NCBI GenBank assembly: GCA_910585245.1
Contig: CAJUCO010000002.1
Location: 131,781 to 195,780, forward strand
Direction: 5' to 3'
DNA from: an uncultured Oscillibacter sp.
Lineage (GTDB): Bacteria; Bacillota; Clostridia; Oscillospirales; Oscillospiraceae
Length of the DNA: 64,000 nucleotides
This document shows positions 59,394-64,000 of this stretch, one piece after another. How positions within the stretch are numbered: position 1 is the stretch's first letter; each line of letters opens with the position of its first letter. The position numbers and the translations under genes were made by a program. The notes beneath the pieces were generated by a model, which was not told where the DNA came from, searched no databases, and worked only from the letters and a program-made list of their open reading frames with translations.

Positions 59394-60232
59394 CACTCCA
59401 CCGCCTTTCGCTCCAGGCTGTGCAACCCCGCCCCAATGGCCGTGGCGTAAGTGGCCCGCTCCGGAATGATATAGCGGATGCCATAGAGCTGCTGGAAGTT
59501 TTCAAAGTTGGATTTGGCCTGGGAGAGAGTGGTGACGGAGCCGGTGAGAACCACCGTGTCGGCCCCGCAGCACCGGCAGGCCAGCACCGTCATGGTGCCG
59601 ATGGCCTGAAGCACCAGATTTACCGCCCCGGCGGCCAGGTCGGCGGGGGTGGCGTCCTCGGAGAGGTTTCCGAAATTGGCGGCGGTGAGGGTGGGGTCCA
59701 GAGTGGCGGCGGGGTCCGGCGTGATATCCTGTATGGTCAGGTCCACCTTTCCCAAATCTCCCCGCTCCGCCAGTTTTTGAATTTGCCGGAAGCGTTCCAT
59801 GTCCACCAGTTTCCGGCAAAGGCCCCCCAGGGTGCCGCCGCCGATGCCGCTGCCGCAAAGGTGCCGGACTCCCTTGCCCCGGTCTGCCCAGAGGAAGGCG
59901 GTGCCGGTGCCCAGGGTGGCGACCACCGCCCTGGGCTGGCCGGACATGGCCAGAGCCCCCGTGCCGCTGGCGGTGAACTCGTCCACAAAGCAAGTGGGCA
60001 AACCGTAGATATCTCCCTCCACATAGGAAGAACCCACGCCGGTGAGGACCACCCGGCCAACGTCTGCCAGAGTCAGGTGGTTCTTGGTCAAATAGCTGCC
60101 AAAGGCCCCATAGAGGCTGGTGATGGGGTCCTCCGCCTGGACCCGGAGGGTGGAGAGCAGGTCTCCCGCCTGGTTCAGACCCACGATTTTCGTGGTGGTG
60201 CCGCCGATGTCAATGCCGAGGATGGTTTTCAT
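59393..60232 (-). CDS. coaW: Type II pantothenate kinase
   Basis: Phosphorylates pantothenate, the first step of CoA synthesis. The 279-residue protein has the ASKHA loops of type II PanK: ILGIDIGGTTTKIVGL, LTGVGSSYVEGDI, VATLGTGTAFLW and LCGSGIGGGTLGGLCRKL. TVVLTGSVTTL and YATAIGAGLHSL close the fold. The eubacterial forms are less sensitive to CoA feedback than type I. The start is ATG 60232, 7 nt after AGGAGG. Dephospho-CoA kinase is fused to Sua5 at 2.0-3.6 kb. Confidence 0.93.
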   Translation of the reverse strand: MKTILGIDIGGTTTKIVGLNQAGDLLSTLRVQAEDPITSLYGAFGSYLTKNHLTLADVGRVVLTGVGSSYVEGDIYGLPTCFVDEFTASGTGALAMSGQPRAVVATLGTGTAFLWADRGKGVRHLCGSGIGGGTLGGLCRKLVDMERFRQIQKLAERGDLGKVDLTIQDITPDPAATLDPTLTAANFGNLSEDATPADLAAGAVNLVLQAIGTMTVLACRCCGADTVVLTGSVTTLSQAKSNFENFQQLYGIRYIIPERATYATAIGAGLHSLERKAVE

Positions 60233-60391
60233 GGCGTGTCCTCCTGTGCCGCCCGCCCCAAAACCGGCGGGCGTTCTTTCCCTGTCATTATGGGCCATGG
60301 GGCGAAAAATGTCAACCGAACAAAAGAAAAATCCCCTGCCGGGGGAAACCGGAGGGGACGGAAAATTATTCGCCTGTTATATAAATTTTGC

Positions 60392-60432
60392 TTGACTTTT
60401 TGTGCGTACGGTATTATGATTATAGTGCGTAC
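60392..60432 (+). promoter_or_regulatory. Promoter and direct-repeat operator of the RHH gene
   Basis: TTGACT (60392-60397) and TATGAT (60415-60420) with a 17-nt spacer. GTGCGTAC occurs in the spacer (60402-60409) and again just after the -10 box (60425-60432), 23 bp apart. The flanking repeats suggest binding of a repressor, probably the RHH protein itself, 18 bp downstream. Confidence 0.7.
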
Positions 60433-60449
60433 AACAAGGGGGTGAATTT

Positions 60450-60629
60450 GTGACGCAACTTCGGGGAAGGCCGCCCAGCGACAACCCCAAGAGCGACCGG
60501 CTCTTTATCCGCGTGACACCCCAGGAAAAAGAGGAGATTTACGACTTTGCAAGAAGCTCCGGGTATTCGCTTTTGGACCTTATCAAGAGGGGAATCGAGG
60601 CGGTCAAAACGGAACAGGACAACGCATAA
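60450..60629 (+). CDS. Ribbon-helix-helix-like small DNA-binding protein (59 aa)
   Basis: The GTG at 60450 lies behind AAGGGGGTG. The protein begins TQLRGRPPSDNPKSDR, a MobC/RHH-like basic arm, and continues RLFIRVTPQEKEEIYDFARSSGYSLLDLIKRGIEAVK, a strand-helix-helix pattern. It resembles small repressors of plasmid or mobile origin. It has a strong promoter with a direct-repeat operator. The next gene, 78 nt downstream, may be in the same transcript. No toxin is recognisable. Confidence 0.75.
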   Translation: MTQLRGRPPSDNPKSDRLFIRVTPQEKEEIYDFARSSGYSLLDLIKRGIEAVKTEQDNA

Positions 60630-60707
60630 AAAGAAACAGCCCGCCACCAAATACCACAAGCGCGAGCTGTTTCCCCAATACCCCCAAAGGCAGGAGGTAA
60701 ATTTATT

Positions 60708-60977
60708 ATGCCACAGCCTCCGGGGGAAATCAAGGAGATTTTTATGGATCAGAAACTTTTAATGGAGATGAACGACCTTCAAACGGAGCTGGACACCAAG
60801 ATTGGCCTGATTGCCGTCATCGCCGACGGATTGAGCGCCTTTTCCAGGGACTGCTGTCTGTCCGGCGAGGACGGGCGGAGGTATATCGACGCCCTCTACA
60901 CCGCCTTTGACGTGCTGTCCGGCGTAAATGGAAAACTCCGAAAACAGCTGGACTGCGCCGGGGAACGCATGGTATAA
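60708..60977 (+). CDS. Hypothetical small protein, two possible starts
   Basis: Up to 89 residues. Two starts have a proper ribosome site: ATG 60708 (10 nt after AGGAGG) and ATG 60744 (6 nt after AAGGAG), the latter giving 77 residues beginning MDQKLLMEMNDLQTEL. The protein is helical (DLQTELDTKIGLIAVIADGLSAFSRDCCLSGEDGRRYIDALYTAFDVLSG) with no membrane segment. It likely forms a unit with the RHH gene. I do not recognise it. Confidence 0.65.
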   Translation: MPQPPGEIKEIFMDQKLLMEMNDLQTELDTKIGLIAVIADGLSAFSRDCCLSGEDGRRYIDALYTAFDVLSGVNGKLRKQLDCAGERMV

Positions 60978-61013
60978 ACCGGCCCGCTTTGGGAATCTTC
61001 CCGCCCTTCCAGG

Positions 61014-61045
61014 GCCCCTGTTCGCTCCAGGTGGACAGGGGCTTT
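61014..61045 (+). terminator. Weak terminator after the small RHH-associated gene
   Basis: GCCCCTG (61014-61020) and CAGGGGC (61036-61042) form a 7-bp stem with a 15-nt loop, followed by only TTT A T. Confidence 0.5.
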
Positions 61046-61101
61046 ATCGATTTTGGGCAGATTGTGTTAATTGACCGGCGATTTCTTATGATATTTATGT
61101 A

Positions 61102-61130
61102 TTGCTTTCCATAAAATCAACGATTATAAT
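61102..61130 (+). promoter_or_regulatory. Promoter of ppdK
   Basis: TTGCTT (61102-61107) and consensus TATAAT (61125-61130), spacer 17 nt. The transcription start should be near 61137, about 78 nt before the gene. Confidence 0.7.
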
Positions 61131-61143
61131 AGTAAGGCATTTA

Positions 61144-61157
61144 GGCAAACGTTTGCC
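61144..61157 (+). promoter_or_regulatory. cre-like LacI-family operator downstream of the ppdK promoter
   Basis: GGCAAACGTTTGCC is a perfect 14-bp palindrome with a central CG, as bound by LacI-family proteins. It matches the CcpA cre consensus TGNAANCGNTNNCA at all but the two outer positions. It lies 13 bp after the -10 box, in a roadblock position. Confidence 0.65.
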
Positions 61158-61214
61158 AAGCGGACGGCGGAGACCCGCCGCCCAGCGAACGCAAAAAATA
61201 ACGGAGGAATGAAA

Positions 61215-63842
<2,628 letters not shown>

Positions 63843-63917
63843 GGTAAGCACCTGCTTTTGTCGTAGGGCATTGTGATTTATCCTGTAAAGGGCACTAAAC
63901 ATCAGCCTACGCCATAG

Positions 63918-63959
63918 AAAAAAGTGACCTGCCATCCTTTGGATGGGGGTCACTTTTTT
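63918..63959 (+). terminator. Terminator after ppdK
   Basis: AAAAAAGTGACC (63918-63929) pairs with GGTCACTTTTTT (63948-63959), enclosing a second stem CCATCC-TTT-GGATGG. It lies 75 nt after the stop; the gap 63843-63917 holds nothing I recognise. Confidence 0.92.
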
Positions 63960-64000
63960 GTCCTTTGGACTATCCTTTCCCTGCCTAACACAAGGATTTT

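Overview
The window is chromosomal DNA from a GC-rich anaerobic Firmicute, most likely a gut member of the Oscillospiraceae (Flavonifractor / Lawsonibacter / Oscillibacter type). This rests on gene content and base composition, not on a 16S gene. Pointers are a CD1247-type zinc-ribbon protein, a PFL/UPF0210 protein next to a UPF0237 ACT protein, QueH, type II pantothenate kinase, a 2-hydroxyacyl-CoA dehydratase activase, pyruvate phosphate dikinase, SLH proteins, strong AGGAGG ribosome sites and frequent GTG/TTG starts. I see no phage, CRISPR array or complete insertion sequence. Non-chromosomal signals are short hairpin repeats and an AT-richer stretch beside a tRNA-Pro gene.

Layout. 1-11 kb: the tail of an unknown gene, a 193-bp MITE-like element, then a long minus-strand run (ddl, murF, ABC-F ATPase, YdcF, flavodoxin, prfA, small membrane protein, a fused Sua5-CoaE gene, M18 aminopeptidase). 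11-20 kb: DUF362 ferredoxin behind a MerR-type promoter, a tandem-OB SSB-like protein, MATE exporter, CD1247-like protein, efp, yqeG, a GH18-like protein and a hybrid sensor kinase with a degenerate ATPase domain. 20-31 kb: tRNA-Pro(GGG), tsaE-tsaB, upp, a polar amino-acid ABC transporter, then ACT protein-hom-lysC-ACT protein-PFL. 31-39 kb: an orphan RHH protein, queH, a two-gene acyl-CoA dehydratase activase system, an SLH protein and a MerR regulator with its own 19-bp-spacer promoter.

39-48 kb: AraC-type response regulator, LytS/YesM-type kinase with almost no sensor region, an RbsA-like protein that has lost nearly all ATPase motifs, and an RbsC-like permease, overlapping or nearly so. 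Immediately after comes a complete sugar-type ABC importer (ATPase, permease, lipoprotein). This is the most unusual system here: the dead ABC pair may act as the receptor of the two-component system and control the neighbouring importer. 48-57 kb: Ig/SLH protein, RodA/FtsW, then a purine-salvage operon (8-oxoguanine-deaminase-like amidohydrolase, BMP lipoprotein, ABC ATPase, two permeases). 57-64 kb: SGNH hydrolase, nucleotidyltransferase, small protein, type II pantothenate kinase, an RHH repressor with direct-repeat operator, and ppdK behind a cre-like palindrome.

Several pathways recur. Sua5, TsaE and TsaB serve tRNA t6A formation. CoaW and the CoaE half of the fusion are the first and last steps of CoA synthesis. 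Ddl, MurF and RodA/FtsW build peptidoglycan. Hom and LysC form the aspartate pathway, with separate ACT proteins on either side.
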